Assembly (NCBI GenBank): GCA_027297425.1
Contig: JAPUIC010000078.1
Coordinates: forward strand, 1-5,438
Length of the DNA: 5,438 nucleotides
Direction of reading: 5' to 3'
From: Nitrososphaerota archaeon
Lineage (GTDB): Archaea; Thermoproteota; Nitrososphaeria; Nitrososphaerales; JAPUIC01
Shown here: positions 5,098 through 5,438 of the stretch, in pieces
Position numbering within the stretch: the first letter of the stretch is position 1
Layout of the letters: each line of letters opens with the position of its first letter
Program-made: the position numbers and the translations under genes
Notes under the pieces: model-generated
Told to the model about the DNA's origin: nothing
The model's database searches: none
Seen by the model: the letters and a program-made list of their open reading frames with translations, nothing else

Positions 5098-5438
5098 ATG
5101 ATACCGGTTCTGGTTATTGTTGTAATCGTTGGACTTGCGGGGATTCTCTTTTTCACGGGCACATTTGCCCCGCAAGCCCCTGATGTACCTGATGAACCGA
5201 TAGCGGACCAACCAGAAGTCATACCAGAACCAGTGGTAGAACCAGTTCCACCTCCAGAACCAGTGGTAGAACCAGTTCCACCTCCAGAACCAGTGGTAGA
5301 ACCAGTTCCAGAACCTCCTCCACCTCCGGAACCAATAGTAGAACCGGCCCCCGAACCAGAGCCTGAACCAGAACCACAGATACTAGAGGGAGAGGTCGAA
5401 ATAATCATCGACAGGTTCTCCTTTACTCCTAACAACGT
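5098..5438 (+). CDS. Membrane-anchored probable cupredoxin on a Pro/Glu stalk (3' end missing)
   Basis: This frame is open from ATG at 5098 to the right edge, giving 113 codons plus two bases. Residues about 2-19 (IPVLVIVVIVGLAGILFF) are a membrane anchor. Residues about 26-94 are a Pro/Glu/Val-rich stalk built on a 10-residue unit, PEPVVEPVPP. Residues 96-113 (LEGEVEIIIDRFSFTPNN) look like the first strand of a plastocyanin/amicyanin-type blue copper domain, which commonly opens with an E-I-x-I-x-x-F-x-F-x-P-x pattern. The copper-binding His/Cys/Met residues would lie beyond the window, so copper binding is inferred, not seen. The expected role is an electron carrier or copper protein held outside the membrane on an extended stalk. 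ATG is the natural start; a TTG at 5089 is in frame, and TAG at 5083-5085 closes the frame. The gene diverges from the LamG gene. The long minus-strand frame over the same bases (5073-5435) is only the complement of the repeat. Confidence 0.8.
   Translation, partial: MIPVLVIVVIVGLAGILFFTGTFAPQAPDVPDEPIADQPEVIPEPVVEPVPPPEPVVEPVPPPEPVVEPVPEPPPPPEPIVEPAPEPEPEPEPQILEGEVEIIIDRFSFTPNN
5224..5310 (+). repeat. Tandem 30-bp coding repeat, about 2.9 exact copies
   Basis: Units at 5224-5253 and 5254-5283 are identical, and 5284-5310 repeats the first 27 bases exactly. Each 30-bp unit encodes PEPVVEPVPP. A diverged copy with synonymous and missense changes (PEPIVEPAP) sits at 5326-5352, followed by a short Pro-Glu run. 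Base-level identity in the first copies points to recent expansion or homogenisation by slippage or recombination, which changes stalk length without breaking the frame. Confidence 0.9.

Noticed and set aside
5073..5435. Minus-strand 120-residue Gly/Ser/Thr-rich open frame
   Set aside because: It is the complement of the Pro/Glu repeat in the plus-strand gene. Its GSGSG composition follows from the repeat, while the plus strand gives a membrane anchor, a stalk and a cupredoxin-like strand.

Overview
This window reads as chromosomal DNA of moderate GC content from an archaeon. That is an inference. The main support is that each tested gene start has an AT-rich TATA-like box upstream, in one of two fixed arrangements. 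In one the box lies about 22-29 bases before the start codon, which implies a leaderless mRNA. In the other it lies about 36 bases before, which implies a 10-15 base leader. Strong Shine-Dalgarno sites are mostly absent. A membrane-anchored cupredoxin on a Pro/Glu-rich stalk would suit a Nitrososphaeria-like (Thaumarchaeota) lineage, but the sequence does not fix the taxon.

Layout, left to right. Bases 1-149 hold the 5' end of an unrecognised minus-strand gene that leaves the window. Bases 150-664 are non-coding and structured: a promoter for that gene, a helically phased array of GAA-NN-TTC half-site pairs (457-511), and a strong stem-loop with a second small hairpin (577-620). Bases 665-2359 (minus) encode a membrane-anchored fusion of a TlpA/ResA-type thioredoxin with a DUF3179 region. 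Bases 2360-2615 contain its promoter, a possible small or decayed ORF and a 14-bp tandem duplication. Bases 2616-3323 (minus) encode an AIM24/TIGR00266 family protein. Bases 3427-3837 (minus) encode a VOC (glyoxalase/bleomycin-resistance fold) protein. Bases 3838-4191 are mostly non-coding and hold a short degenerate copy of part of the VOC gene. Bases 4192-4932 (minus) encode an anchored LamG/concanavalin-A-like (DUF1080-like) protein. A 165-bp divergent promoter region follows. From 5098 to the right edge, a plus-strand gene encodes an N-terminal membrane anchor, a Pro/Glu repeat stalk and the first strand of a probable cupredoxin domain.

The four complete minus-strand genes each have their own promoter candidate, so they look like separate transcription units rather than one operon. 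Three of the five recognisable products are predicted to be anchored and to act outside the membrane: the thiol-redox/DUF3179 fusion, the LamG protein and the cupredoxin. Extracytoplasmic redox or metal chemistry is a reasonable shared theme, but nothing proves a joint pathway. The best candidates for something not well described are the thioredoxin-DUF3179 fusion, whose DUF3179 part is an internal duplication with the Cys/His motif kept in one half only, and the phased palindrome array.
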